A stretch of 64,000 nt of DNA. Source: Lepus europaeus (lineage: Eukaryota > Chordata > Mammalia > Lagomorpha > Leporidae). The notes beneath the pieces are model-generated. The model was not told the DNA's origin and did no database searches. It saw nothing but the letters and a program-made list of their open reading frames with translations. Where the stretch lies: positions 69,053,297 to 69,117,296 of the forward strand of contig NC_084836.1 in NCBI RefSeq assembly GCF_033115175.1, read 5' to 3'. Below, piece after piece: positions 24,301 to 33,109 of the stretch. The first letter of the stretch is position 1. Each line of letters opens with the position of its first letter. The position numbers and the translations under genes were made by a program.

Positions 24301-25318
24301 TTCTCATCACATCTTTCCAGAAACATCCTCATGTTCTAATTTATAAGAGTCAGGCCTCTATGAAACAGAAGACATCCTAGCTCACATCCTCAGGGCACAA
24401 CTTGCAAAACGATTTCATTTATTTCATTTGCCGACGCAGCCAAAGAGCTGACTCAGGGACTTCTACTGTAGTTCTGTGTTTACCTTTCATGAAGATTGTA
24501 TACAGGACATAGAAGCGGGGGAAATGACGGCCCAAGAAACGATGGTATTTTCCATTAATCGCTTTTGTCTTGGTCACCACATAAGAGATCAAACTCTTCA
24601 CATCTGCCTTTGGAGAAAAGTGAAGCTTGCAAGACCTACAAGGAAGATCAAGAGAGACTATCTGGGAACCAGTCCAAGAAGCCCCCCACCCCCAGCCCCG
24701 CACAACTTGGGGGTCCCTAACATAACACTCAAGCCTCAGAGAACGTATGCCAAGACCTGAAGCTCCTGAAATCAAGGATGAAATCTTGAGGCCTAGGGAT
24801 ACAGACTATAGGGCGTAGGATAGGCAGGAAAGGAAGTGAGGCAGTGACACGGAGCCGGAAAGACTGCAAGGTTTCTGCGACAACCTGAATCGTAGGCTAA
24901 GGCTTAGAGAGAGAGGTAGAAACAACACAGTAGCCATTAAACTTGAGCCAAAAACGGCGCTAAGAGATGGGTTCGGAACACTCAGGGCGGACGGGTAGAC
25001 CAGACGACACGGAGCACTCAAAGCTGACAGGAAGTCAGATCTCTAGCCCGATCGGGGTGCGAATCCTGAGAATAATAATAATAATAAAAAAAAATCCCGG
25101 GGCCAGGGCGGGGAACCCTGAAAATGAAGAAAGCATGCAAGTAAGGTGGAGCCACTTGCAAGGGCCTGGACATCAACAACGCTTTTCTCTTTCCTGGTCC
25201 CTCACCGAGGGGCCACCCAAGAGTGACCAAGCAGCAGCCTCCGGCTGACAAAAGGTCCAGGGGTGACAGCCGAACTCCAGAGAGCAGCTCGAGCCCAGCA
25301 CACCCTGGAGAGCGCCAT
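18234..25318 (-). CDS. LETMD1: LETMD1, LETM1 domain-containing protein 1 (complete, 9 coding exons)
   Basis: Minus-strand join of 25206-25318, 24484-24635, 22433-22548, 21463-21545, 20037-20223, 19815-19916, 19561-19713, 19135-19231 and 18234-18304. This is 1074 bases and 357 residues; human has 360, and the three missing residues fall in the targeting region near residue 32. It starts [14 protein letters not shown], an Arg-rich, acid-free N-terminus typical of a mitochondrial presequence. Residues 45-127 are the conserved [20 protein letters not shown] to EMEHLRQ region. About 135-158 ([20 protein letters not shown]) is a membrane span. The rest is the LETM1-like domain facing the matrix, ending [13 protein letters not shown]1 (HCCR-1) is a mitochondrial inner-membrane protein linked in the literature to mitochondrial function and p53 regulation. 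All introns are GT-AG and all frames intact. Confidence 0.97.
19135..19231 (-). CDS. LETMD1: LETMD1 exon 8
   Basis: The exon is 97 bases, phase 0 in and phase 1 out, with acceptor CTGTAG and donor GGAAG|GTAAGAC. It encodes [20 protein letters not shown] then [12 protein letters not shown]. Confidence 0.95.
19561..19713 (-). CDS. LETMD1: LETMD1 exon 7
   Basis: The exon is 153 bases, exactly 51 codons, with acceptor GCATCGCAG and donor AGATCG|GTGAGA. It encodes [20 protein letters not shown] through [11 protein letters not shown], part of the LETM1-like domain. Confidence 0.96.
19815..19916 (-). CDS. LETMD1: LETMD1 exon 6
   Basis: The exon is 102 bases, 34 codons, with acceptor TCTCTGCAG and donor CAAATG|GTGAGC. 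It encodes [20 protein letters not shown] then [14 protein letters not shown]. The final residues (TSQM) differ from the human ALHV, an ordinary divergence at an exon edge. Confidence 0.95.
20037..20223 (-). CDS. LETMD1: LETMD1 exon 5
   Basis: The exon is 187 bases, with acceptor TTCCCTGCAG and donor AACAAG|GTAGGC. It encodes [20 protein letters not shown] through [11 protein letters not shown], the matrix segment just after the membrane span. Confidence 0.96.
21463..21545 (-). CDS. LETMD1: LETMD1 exon 4 (membrane segment)
   Basis: The exon is 83 bases, with acceptor TTTCTGTGTAG and donor GCTAAT|GTGAGT. It encodes [20 protein letters not shown] then NYLVFLL and the start of M155, which is the predicted inner-membrane span. 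Confidence 0.96.
21712..21984 (-). mobile_element. Old C-SINE in LETMD1 intron
   Basis: Reverse copy from 'aaatgtatttagctgaaagg' to 'actaaacacctacatc'. It lacks the central 'ttcactccccaa' block. The region just before it (21640-21710) resembles an L2 3' end. Confidence 0.7.
22433..22548 (-). CDS. LETMD1: LETMD1 exon 3
   Basis: The exon is 116 bases, with acceptor GATGAGGCAG and donor AGACAG|GTACGG. It encodes [20 protein letters not shown] then [19 protein letters not shown]. Confidence 0.96.
22713..23064 (-). mobile_element. Young C-SINE with 14-bp target duplication
   Basis: The body at 22727-23050 is flanked by exact copies of AACCCGGAACTCTT at 22713-22726 and 23051-23064. It is a reverse copy of the 'gacaggcagagtgga' subfamily ending 'cggcgccggcc'. 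It is in sense orientation relative to LETMD1. Confidence 0.95.
23774..23905. mobile_element. MITE-like inverted-repeat element
   Basis: The left end 'gtcaaaaagtgcatggaaaa' pairs with the complement of the right end 'ttttctatgaaatgtttgga'. It is the same family as the element at 30991-32073. It is inserted inside MIR-like sequence. Confidence 0.55.
23906..24060 (-). mobile_element. MIR-like SINE fragment
   Basis: The sequence around 'aacccaatcacacagccag' followed by 'caagtgacaagctgagatttg' is the antisense MIR core. The portion before 23774 may be its continuation. Confidence 0.6.
24484..24635 (-). CDS. LETMD1: LETMD1 exon 2
   Basis: The exon is 152 bases, with acceptor CCTTGTAG and donor ATGAAAG|GTAAAC. 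It encodes [20 protein letters not shown] through [10 protein letters not shown], the most conserved N-terminal block. Confidence 0.96.
25206..25318 (-). CDS. LETMD1: LETMD1 exon 1 (start codon, targeting sequence)
   Basis: The ATG lies at 25318-25316 in the context AAGATGG. The donor is CCTCG|GTGAGG. It encodes [20 protein letters not shown] then [18 protein letters not shown], with six arginines and no acidic residue. It lies in a CpG-rich region immediately below the promoter. Confidence 0.95.
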
Positions 25319-25560
25319 CTTCACCGCGAGGGCGGGACGAGGGGGCGGGGTGGACGAGTGGGTGTCTGCGGATCAAAGGTCACTGAGGACGCATGCGCCT
25401 CACCTGGGCGTTGATTCGGTAGCCGCGGCGCGAAGTACGGAAGAAGGGCCAGGATTGGACGCAACGCTACTTCCGGGTTTAAAGGCGCCGGAAGCGGGCT
25501 TTCCCCGAGGGAGCGAGGGCTTGTGTCAGTAGTGGGGGTTTGTGAACTTCAGGACGCCTT
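25319..25560 (-). promoter_or_regulatory. LETMD1: LETMD1 CpG promoter with NRF1-, ETS- and CCAAT-type sites
   Basis: GC-rich region upstream of the LETMD1 ATG. CGCATGCGC at 25390-25398 fits the NRF1 palindrome. ACTTCCGGGT at 25469-25478 and CCGGAAGCGG at 25488-25497 are inverted ETS/GABP-type sites. ATTGG at 25454-25458 is a CCAAT box on the minus strand. There is no TATA box. NRF1 plus GABP is the usual combination for nuclear genes of mitochondrial proteins; use of these sites is inferred. Confidence 0.7.
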
Positions 25561-26135
25561 CTCCTTGAGAGGCCTAGTGACTCTTCACGATTCCCTGGGG
25601 TCTCAGAACTTTCTGGCGCCTCCCTCCCTTAACCTCTGCCTAGACTCGAGGCGTTGAGGGCTTGACCGGTTCCCAATGTCAATTTGGCAGCGCTTCCAGC
25701 CACGTCGCCCCCTGGCGGCGGGGAGGACTCGTGGCGCTCTCTGAAAGTGGCGGCCTAATTAATTGGCCGGGAACTGTCCATTTTCGTCCGGGTGGCTGCA
25801 AAGAGTCAGCAACGCGGGAGCGGCTTCCGTGCTAAGTACGCTTTTCTTTTTCTTTCTTTTCGTGGAATTCCGGAATGGGCCTGTGGAAAAGTATCTTTCG
25901 TTAGGCGCCTGCTGAAGACCAAGCTTGGTGTCGAATGCTAATTTTTCTGACCCGCCGTTCTGAAGTAGTACCCACAAACAGGACGCTTATATATATTTTT
26001 TCTTCTCGTACCATCCTTGTATTTTCTTTATGCGTTCGTTTCCCTGTTTGACCTGAACAAGGCAAACAGCAAGCACCTCTTGCCCGGGTCACTTCGGTAC
26101 TCCCAACACTAGGTGCCATACCTGGCACGGACCAG
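25561..26135. other. Flank upstream of LETMD1
   Basis: CpG density falls away here. The sequence is unique, with no SINE, and no exon can be supported. A divergent non-coding transcript from the CpG promoter is possible but not visible. Confidence 0.4.
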
Positions 26136-26844
26136 AGCATTTAAAAAAAAATTGTGGAAAACTGGAATTAGGAGATGTGTATTTGGAGAGTGTGTTTGCA
26201 ATCCATGCATAATCGCTCATCATGCACATTTTCTATCGACTTTTCCCAGATTCCCTTAAATGCATGAATTTCAAAATATCGTGCCCCAAATAACCTATCT
26301 TTGGATTCTATTTTCCACAAATGAAGCACCCTCGTAGTTAGTGCTCAGTAAACATTTCTGAGGAAATTAATACTTGAAGCTGGGGAGGATTTGCAGAAGT
26401 GGCACTTAAGGTGCTCCCAAGAGTTAACGTTTCTCTTGGGTCCGTGCGAGTGTTTAACCTCTGTGGAGGAGGGGGAGGTGGCAAGAACATTCCATTTGGA
26501 ACCACGGAGTCTGGGTCTGAATCTGAGCACCTGCCGTTTGCTTTCTTGTGTGTGACCTTGGACGTGTTAGTCTAGCCCTGAGTTTGTTCCCCGGGACGTG
26601 GCACCCGCCTTAGGAGTTCTGTGATGGGCAAAGAACAAGATGGATGAAAGCCTTTGCTTCTCTCTCGTGCTTTGTGGGCTGCGCGCTGTGTATTGGCACG
26701 AGCTGCTTGGGAGTGTCGCACCCACGTAGTCTGAGGGCAGGTTCTGCGAAGCGTGGCCCTGGAGGCGGTGCGGTGGGCGAGATGAGAAGTTGACTGAGAA
26801 GTCTCCGTCTTCAGGGAGTTGCCAGCTCCTCTCCATGTTCGGTT
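26136..26844. other. Intergenic stretch with MITE-like and L2-like fragments
   Basis: 26144-26256 contains 'ggaaaactggaattaggaga' and 'aatccatgcataatcgctc', resembling the inverted-repeat family. 26320-26365 resembles the end of an L2 element. The rest is unique. Confidence 0.4.
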
Positions 26845-27135
26845 TTGGGGGTTTGGCAGGTTAAGCTACTGCCTGCAGCACTGGCATCCCATATGGGCAC
26901 CGTTTTGAGTCCCAGTTGCTCCACTTCCGATTCAGCTCCCTGCTACTACACCCAAGTCCTTGGGTCCCTGCACCTCTGTGGGAGACCCGGATGAGGCTCC
27001 TGGCTCTTGGCTTCAGCCTGGCCCAGCCCCAACTGTTGAGCCCGTTTGGAGAGTGGACCAGCAGGTGGAAGATCTCTCTCTCCCTTTCTCTGTAACTCTG
27101 CGTTTCAGATAAATAAAATATTTTTAAAAAAATAG
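26845..27135 (+). mobile_element. C-SINE
   Basis: Plus copy with 'ttaagctactgcctgcagca', the 'catcccatatgggcacc' block and the tail 'cagataaataaaatattttt'. It is first in a run of five plus-strand copies. Confidence 0.88.
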
Positions 27136-27139
27136 TTGA

Positions 27140-27421
27140 GGAGGCCTGTGCTGCAGCTCACTAGGCTAATCCTCCGCCTGCGGCGGCAGCACCCCAGGTT
27201 CTAGTCCCAGTTGCTCCTCTTCCAGTCCAGCTCTCTGCTGTGGCCCAAGTGCTTGGGCCCTGCACCCTCATGGGAGACCAGGAGGAGGCACCTGGTTCCT
27301 GGCTTCGGATTGGCGCAGCGCCTGCCGTGGTGGCCATTTGGGGGGTGAACCAACGGAAGGAAGACCTTTCTCTCTGTCTCTCTCTCTCACTGTCTAACGC
27401 TGCCTGTCAAAAAAAAAAAAA
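27140..27421 (+). mobile_element. C-SINE
   Basis: Plus copy of the 'ctcactaggctaatcctccg' head type. The internal segment is slightly shortened, and it ends 'ctgcctgtcaaaaaaa'. Confidence 0.88.
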
Positions 27422-27447
27422 ATGTTTGAGGAATGCGCATAGAAGTT

Positions 27448-27808
27448 GTGGGAGGCGGGTGTTCGGCTCAGTGGTTAAGACAATACTTGGATGGTGGGGT
27501 AGGGGTGGCCTGGCATTTCAGATTAAGCCACTGCCTGGGACACTAACATCCCATATGGGTGCTGGTTACAGTCTGGATTGCTCCACTTCTTTCCAGTTCC
27601 CTGCTAGTGTGTCTGGGAAAGCAGCAGAAGATGGCCTAAGTACGTGGAAGACCCGGATGGAGTTCCAGGCTCTTGGCTTTGGCCTGGCCCAGCCCCAGCT
27701 GTTGTGGCCATTTGGGGAGTAAATCAGTGGGTGGAAGATCTCGCTCTCTGTCTCCCTCTCTCTAGCTATAACTCTTCCTTTCAAATAAATAAAAATAAAT
27801 CTTAGAAA
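27448..27808 (+). mobile_element. C-SINE with duplicated head region
   Basis: Plus copy. The head 'gggtgttcggctcagtggttaag' is followed by a second 'ttaagccactgcctgggaca' head-like segment, suggesting an insertion into, or fusion with, an older copy. It ends in a 'caaataaataaaaataaatc' tail. Confidence 0.75.
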
Positions 27809-27810
27809 AA

Positions 27811-28092
27811 AACACCACTTGGGATGCCAGCATCCTCTATCAGAGTGGCTAGATGCTAGTCCGGGCCCTGCTTCTGATTCCAGCTTTCTGCTGGTGTGCA
27901 CACCCCCTGGGAAGCAAGTGGTGGTGTTTTGAGGATTTGGCTCCCTGCCACCCATGTGGGGGACCCTAAGTTCCAGGTTCCTGGCTTCCATTTGAACCAG
28001 CTCTGACTGTTGTGGGCATTTGGGGAGTGGATGGACAGATGGAGGATCCTGTCTCTGTCTCTGTCTCCCTGTGAAATAAAGGAAGACAAATT
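27811..28092 (+). mobile_element. Old C-SINE
   Basis: Plus copy lacking the extreme head, with 'cttgggatgccagcatcctc' at the start and 'gtctccctgtgaaataaagg' at the end. Confidence 0.75.
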
Positions 28093-28231
28093 AACTTTAG
28101 CAGTTTATAAAAAAGAGTGTTCAGCTCTATTTCTAGAACATTCCTGGGGAAGGGGACAATCAGAGATAGTTCTGTGGAGAAATTGTACCTGGAAAGATGG
28201 AATAGAAGAAAGGCATTTTGTTCAGCGAAAG

Positions 28232-28556
28232 AATATGGCAGGGACAGGTGTTGGAGCACAGGGAATTAAACTCCCATGTGGGAGAGCCAGTCAAGTTCCA
28301 TGTATACCTCTTCCAATCCAGCTTCCAGCTAAGCGCCCAGGAAGGCAGTGGATGATGACTCAATTACTTGGGTCCATGTTACCCACATGGGAGACCCAGA
28401 TAGAGTTCCTGGTCCTGGTTTCCTTGGCCTGGTCTGGTTCTGGTTCTTGTACCCATCTGGAGAATGAACCAGCAAATGGAAAATCTCTCTCTTTCTCTCT
28501 CTCTTTCTTCCTCTTGGTTATTCTGCCTTTCAAATAAGTAAATGATTTTTTAAAAA
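28232..28556 (+). mobile_element. Old C-SINE
   Basis: Plus copy. The body includes 'cccatgtgggagagcc', 'ttacttgggtccatgttacc' and a pyrimidine tract, with a tail 'cctttcaaataagtaaatga'. The head is diverged. Confidence 0.7.
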
Positions 28557-28595
28557 AGATTTTATTTTATTTTTTTGATAGGCAGAGTTACAGAA

Positions 28596-28638
<43 letters not shown>

Positions 28639-28893
28639 AGGGTCTTCCATTCATTAGTTCACTCCCCAAGTGGCTGCAACAGCTGGAGCTGGGCCAATCC
28701 CAAGCCAGGAGTTTCTTCTAGGTCTCCCATGTGGGTGCAGGGGACCAAGACTTAGGCAATCCTCTACTGCTTTCCCAGGCCACAGCAGAGAACTGAAACA
28801 GAAATGGAGCAGCCGGGACTTGAACTGGTGCCCATATGGAATGCCGGCACTGCAGACTGCGTCTTTACCCACTGTGCCACAGCGCTGGCCCCA
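28557..28893 (-). mobile_element. C-SINE
   Basis: Reverse copy abutting the tail of the previous plus copy, forming a tail-to-tail pair. It contains a (GA)n run at about 28597-28636 and ends 'gccacagcgctggcccca'. Confidence 0.9.
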
Positions 28894-28979
28894 ATCACAG
28901 TAAATAAATTAAAAAAAAAAAGAATATGCAGGAACATAGGAATTTATTCTTAAATATTTTAGTGCCCCTCTGTCACTGC

Positions 28980-29023
28980 TGCTTCACCCCAACACACACA
29001 CACACACACGCACACACACACAC
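28980..29023. repeat. (CA)n microsatellite
   Basis: About 40 bases of CA with single CG interruptions. Confidence 0.85.
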
Positions 29024-29049
29024 GCCCAAGTCTCGTTAGATCTATCTTC

Positions 29050-29490
29050 TGTTTCTTCAACCTTCCATCCCTCCTGCCCCTGCTCGTAGTCTGACCTCCA
29101 AGCCTCTGGTCCAGACTTACTGGTTCCCTTGCATCTGTGTCCCTGCTCCAGCCATGCAGCCGGAGAGAGCTTCTTACACTGCGAGTGTAAACGGTTCATT
29201 CCCCTCTCAGGTCTCCTCTGATGGCCAGGATGAAGTCCAGCCTCTGTAATTGGGCCTGCGAGGTCTCACATTATGGACCCCCTCTTAACCTTCCCAGCCT
29301 CACCTGGTGCTGTCTCTTCCCCTTGGCTTTCTAAAGTGCTAACAGACCTTGGCCTTTCAGCCCTGCCCTGGGCCAGGCAGCTTTTTTGCCCCTGGGCTTT
29401 TGCGTATGTTACTCTTCTCTGCTTGGGATTTCGTCTCTTCCTCGCTTCCTCCTGGCTTACTCAGACTTGCTTTTCAGGTTCCAAATGAAA
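29050..29490 (+). mobile_element. L2-like LINE 3' fragment
   Basis: The motif order 'ttcccagcctcacctggtgc', 'ccctgggcttttgcgtatg', 'ctctgcttgggatttcgtct' matches the 3' part of mammalian L2 elements. It is diverged and ancient. Confidence 0.6.
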
Positions 29491-29664
29491 TGGTAATAAT
29501 AATAACCATGTTGCAGACACTGTGTGCTGTCAGTGTTCTCAGTGCTTTCTGTAGATTCGCCCATTAAATTCTCAGTATAACTTCCTAAGGTAGGTACTAT
29601 CGTTACCTCCACTTTATAATTGAAGAAAGTGAGGCCGGATAATGCGCTCAAGATCTGAGTCAAG
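29491..29664 (-). mobile_element. MIR-like fragment
   Basis: The sequence around 'aggtaggtactatcgttacc', 'tccactttataattgaagaa' and 'agtgaggccgga' is like antisense MIR. It is interrupted by the young C-SINE that follows. Confidence 0.55.
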
Positions 29665-30018
29665 ACTTGAACCCTGGGGCTGGCACTGTGGTGTAGCGGG
29701 TAAAGCAGCCACCTACAGTGCCAGCATTCCATATGAGCGCTGGTTTGAGTCCTGGCTGCTCCGCTTCCGATCCAGCTCTCTGCTATGGCCTAGGAAAGCA
29801 GTAGAGGATGGCCCAGGTCCATGGACCCCTGCACCCACGTGGGAGACCCAGAAGAAGCTCCTGGCTCCTGGCTTTGGATGGCCATTGTGGCCAACTGGGG
29901 AGTGAACCAGCAGATGGAAGATCTCTCTCTCTCTCTCTTGCCTCTCCTCTCTCTGTGTAACTCTGACTTTCAAATAAATAAATAAGTAAATCTTTGGAAA
30001 AAAAAAATACTTGAACCC
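29665..30018 (+). mobile_element. Young C-SINE with 10-bp target duplication
   Basis: The body at 29675-30008 is flanked by ACTTGAACCC at 29665-29674 and 30009-30018. The full structure is present: head 'ggggctggcactgtggtgta', pyrimidine tract and 'aaataaataaataagtaaat' tail. Confidence 0.93.
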
Positions 30019-30042
30019 AGGCAGCCTGGGCATATGTATAGA

Positions 30043-30384
30043 AACAGCACTGTTGAGTGGGAATTTTGGCAGTGGGTGAAGCCCCCTCTTGGGATGTCCA
30101 TGTCAGTGCCTGGGTTTGAGTCCTGCTTCTGTTTCTGATCAGCTTCTTGCTGGTGCACACCCTGGGAGGTAGCAGATGACGGCTTAAGTACTTCGATCCC
30201 TTGCCACACTCATGAGAAATCCAGATGGAGTTCAGGGCTCCTGGCTTTGGACTGGCCCAGCCCTGGCTGTTGTGGGCATTTAGGGAGTGGAGCAGTAGAT
30301 GAAAGACATCTCTCTCTCTGTCTCTCTCTTTCACTGTGTCTTTGAAGTAAATAAAAATAAACTAAAAAATGACAACAGCACTGT
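30043..30384 (+). mobile_element. Older C-SINE with 11-bp target duplication
   Basis: The body at 30054-30373 is flanked by AACAGCACTGT at 30043-30053 and 30374-30384. The sequence is diverged from the young type, yet the duplication is exact. Confidence 0.85.
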
Positions 30385-30385
30385 C

Positions 30386-30603
30386 AGAGCTGGCACTGTG
30401 GCATAGCAGGTAAAGCCACCGCCTGTGGTGCCCACATCTCATATGGACGCTGGTTCGAGTTCTGGCTGCTCCACTTCTGATCCAGTCCCTGCTAATGTAC
30501 TTGGGAAAGCAGTAGAGGATGGTCCAAGTCTTTGAGTCTCTGCACCTACATGGGAAACCTGGATGGAGTTCCAGACCTCCCAGCTCCAGCCTGGCCCTAC
30601 CCA
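30386..30603 (+). mobile_element. C-SINE head half of an inverted pair
   Basis: Plus head and centre ('ggcactgtggcatagcaggt' to 'cagctccagcctggcccta') without a tail. It joins directly to a minus copy at about 30604. Confidence 0.85.
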
Positions 30604-30824
30604 GCAGCTGGAGCTGGGCCAATCCAAAGCCAGGAGCTAGGAGCTTCCTCTGGGTCTACCATGTGGGTGCAGGGCCCTAAGGACTTGGGTCATTTTCTGC
30701 TTTCCCAGGCCACAGCAGAGAGCTGGATCTGAAGTAGAGCAGCTGGAACTTGAACCAGCGCCCATATGGGATGCCAGCACTGCAGGCGGCAGCTTTACCT
30801 GCTATGCCACAATGGCAGCCCCAA
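30604..30824 (-). mobile_element. C-SINE, reverse half of an inverted pair
   Basis: Begins inside the body ('cagctggagctgggccaatc') and ends with the head complement 'gccacaatggcagcccca'. Neither half has the A-rich tail, so the pair reads head-centre|centre-head. Confidence 0.85.
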
Positions 30825-31008
30825 ATGTTAACATTTGAGGAACAAGTGAGAGCATATGACAATTCTTTATAGTATTCTTGCAGCTTTTCTATAAATCTGA
30901 AATTTCTAAATAAAAAGTCCAAAAATTGGGAAAAAGGAATACAAGCATAGCATGAATTAAAAGGAAAAAAAAAATTGACCTCAACTAAGATATACAAGGG
31001 TACTTCAG

Positions 31009-31374
31009 AAAGTTCATGGAAGAAGCTGGTATTGTGGCACAGTGGGTTAAGCCACTGCCCGCCATGCCAGCATCCCATATGGGTACCAACCAGTTCAAGT
31101 CCTGGCTGCTCCACTTCTGATCCAGCTCCTTGCTAATACACCTGGGACAGCAGTAGAGAATAGCCCAAGTGCTTGGGCCCCTACAGCCACATGGGAGACC
31201 CGGATGGAGTTCCAGGATCCTGGCTTCACAGGCTGTTGTGACCATTTTGGGGGGTGAACCAGTGGATGGAGGATTTCTCTCACTCTCTGTTTCTTCCCCT
31301 CTCTAGAACTTTTCATTTCCAATAAATAAAATAAATATTTAAAAATAAACAGCAAAACAAAAAAGTTCATGGAA
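31009..31374 (+). mobile_element. C-SINE inside the DNA transposon, 13-bp duplication
   Basis: The body at 31022-31361 is flanked by AAAGTTCATGGAA at 31009-31021 and 31362-31374. The target lies within the left inverted repeat of the host element. Confidence 0.92.
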
Positions 31375-31383
31375 ATTTGAATT

Positions 31384-31774
31384 AGAAGATAAGTTTATTT
31401 TTTCAAGGCCGGCACCGTGGCTCACTAGGCTAATCCTCCGCCTTGCGGCGCCGGCACACCGGGTTCTAGTCCCGGTCGGGGCGCCGGATTCTGTCCCGGT
31501 TGCCCCTCTTCCAGGCCAGCTCTCTGCTGTGGCCAGGGAGTGCAGTGGAGGATGGCCCAAGTGCTTGGGCCCTGCACCCCATGGGAGACCAGGGGAAGCA
31601 CCTGGCTCCTGCCATCGGATCAGCGCGGTGCGCCGGCCGCAGCACGCTGGCCGCGGCGGCCATTGGAGGGTGAACCAATGGCAAAAGGAAGACCTTTCTC
31701 TCTGTCTCTCTCTCTCACTGTCCACTCTGCCTGTCAAAAAAAAAAAAAAAAAAAGAAGAAGATAAGTTTATTTT
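31384..31774 (+). mobile_element. Very young C-SINE, 18-bp target duplication
   Basis: The body is at about 31402-31756. The 18-base target AGAAGATAAGTTTATTTT is identical at 31384-31401 and 31757-31774. The copy is CpG-rich, with 'gcggcgccggcacaccgg' and 'ggtcggggcgccgg' in the head, and ends in a run of 18 A. It is a strong candidate for a recent insertion. Confidence 0.95.
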
Positions 31775-32179
31775 GATACAAAGAAAGTTTGAAAATCATC
31801 TTGAAAAAGTTCCAAAAAATGCATGTTATTAAAAAAATAAATATGAGACAGCTATTTGTTTAGATCAGATTGGTAACTTTTTCTAAGTAAATGTAGCATG
31901 TATCTTAAGGAGTGTTCCTGTGTGTTTTGTAAAACTTTATTTTGTATTTTTATTCCAAAATATAAATTCAAATTTAAAACAAATTGTGCATGGGTTTCCA
32001 ATTTTTTTTTGCACCAATGTATGAAGTTACCATTTAATTCCATTTTCCGTGAATTTTTGAAGTACTCTCATATAAAAAAAATGATTTGGTGTATATACTG
32101 GATTACTTAACAGTGAAAATAGCTTTAGTGATTATGAAAGCACTGATAATTTAATAAAATCATGTCATAAAAATTCAGG

Positions 32180-32468
32180 ATTAGGCAGGTAAGACAGTGC
32201 AGCCCATGTGAGGTACTGGGTTTAAGTCCCAGCTCCACCCTTGACTCCAGCTTCCTGTTAATGTGGTCCCTGGATAGCAGCAGGTTTGGGCCCAAGTACT
32301 TGGGTTCTTGCCACCCACATGGGAGACCTGGATTGAGTTCCTGGCTCCTGACTGCAGCCTCACTCAGGCCTAGCTGTTGTGGACATTTAGGGAGTGAACC
32401 GGAAGATAAGAGTCCTCTCTGTCACTTCTCTCTCTCTCTCTCTCTCTCTCTCCCCCCTCTACTTGAAA
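32180..32468 (+). mobile_element. Old C-SINE
   Basis: Plus copy with 'actgggtttaagtcccagct', 'acttgggttcttgccaccc' and a (TC)n run at 32428-32451. It ends 'ctacttgaaaattg'. Confidence 0.75.
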
Positions 32469-33109
32469 ATTGAGTGAAAAAGCATTATCTCTAAATTAAT
32501 ATTTTATATGTGACTTAATATACGGGTTCTAAATAATATTAGACTTAATTTTCACTAAACTGGTAACTATTCAAAGTAGACATTTGAGTATTTCATATAT
32601 ATTATGTTGACCCAAAACTCTTTTAGTTCTTTTTGGGAAAACAAGGCATTCCCTTATATTTAGGAACATGTATTAAAATATGTGATATACTTTAGTAGGT
32701 GTGTTTATTAGGTATTAAGGAACTCAAAGATAGGCTGAAATGAGCTTGATGCCTATAGAGAACAAGAAAACTAACGGGTGAAACAAATGGTTACGTATTA
32801 CAAATAATTCATTTATTTATTAACTCTACAATTATTGAGCATCTGCCCCAGGCCAGGAGTTTTGTTCTTGTTGCTTGGATAAAGATTCCAGCCCTAGCAG
32901 AGTCTATATTATAGAGTGATTGAACAGTATGTTTGGAATACTAAAGTAGGGCAGGATGCTTGGGGGCCTCATGCATGAAGAGAAGGGATTTGGATTTGAT
33001 GTGAAACTTATTAAAGAACCATAATGCATTGCCCAAGGAAATGATGAGATGAAAGTACTGTGTAGTCTGAGACATCTGAGATGAATTAGAAGTGGGAAAG
33101 ACAGGAGAT
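32469..33109. other. Intergenic stretch with L2-like sequence
   Basis: AT-rich unique sequence to about 32795. From there 'tcatttatttattaactcta' and 'attattgagcatctgcccca' followed by 'ttccagccctagcagagtct' resemble an L2 element. No gene is seen. Confidence 0.45.

Larger units (their letters stand above)
22549..24483 (-). other. LETMD1: LETMD1 intron 2 content
   Basis: A 1.9-kb intron containing a (CA)-rich tract at 22628-22665, a young C-SINE with a perfect target duplication, an L2-like piece at about 23070-23215, AT-rich unique sequence, a MITE-like element and MIR-like sequence. Confidence 0.7.
30991..32073. mobile_element. Inverted-repeat DNA transposon (MITE-like) split by two C-SINEs
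   Basis: The left end 'atacaagggtacttcagaaa' and the complement of the right end ('atatgagagtacttcaaaaa') form terminal inverted repeats of about 28 bases. After removing the two SINEs and their duplicated targets, some 350 bases of element remain, including 'aagtttattttgatacaaag'. The TA-rich ends suggest a Tc1/mariner-type element. No transposase frame is seen. Confidence 0.65.
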
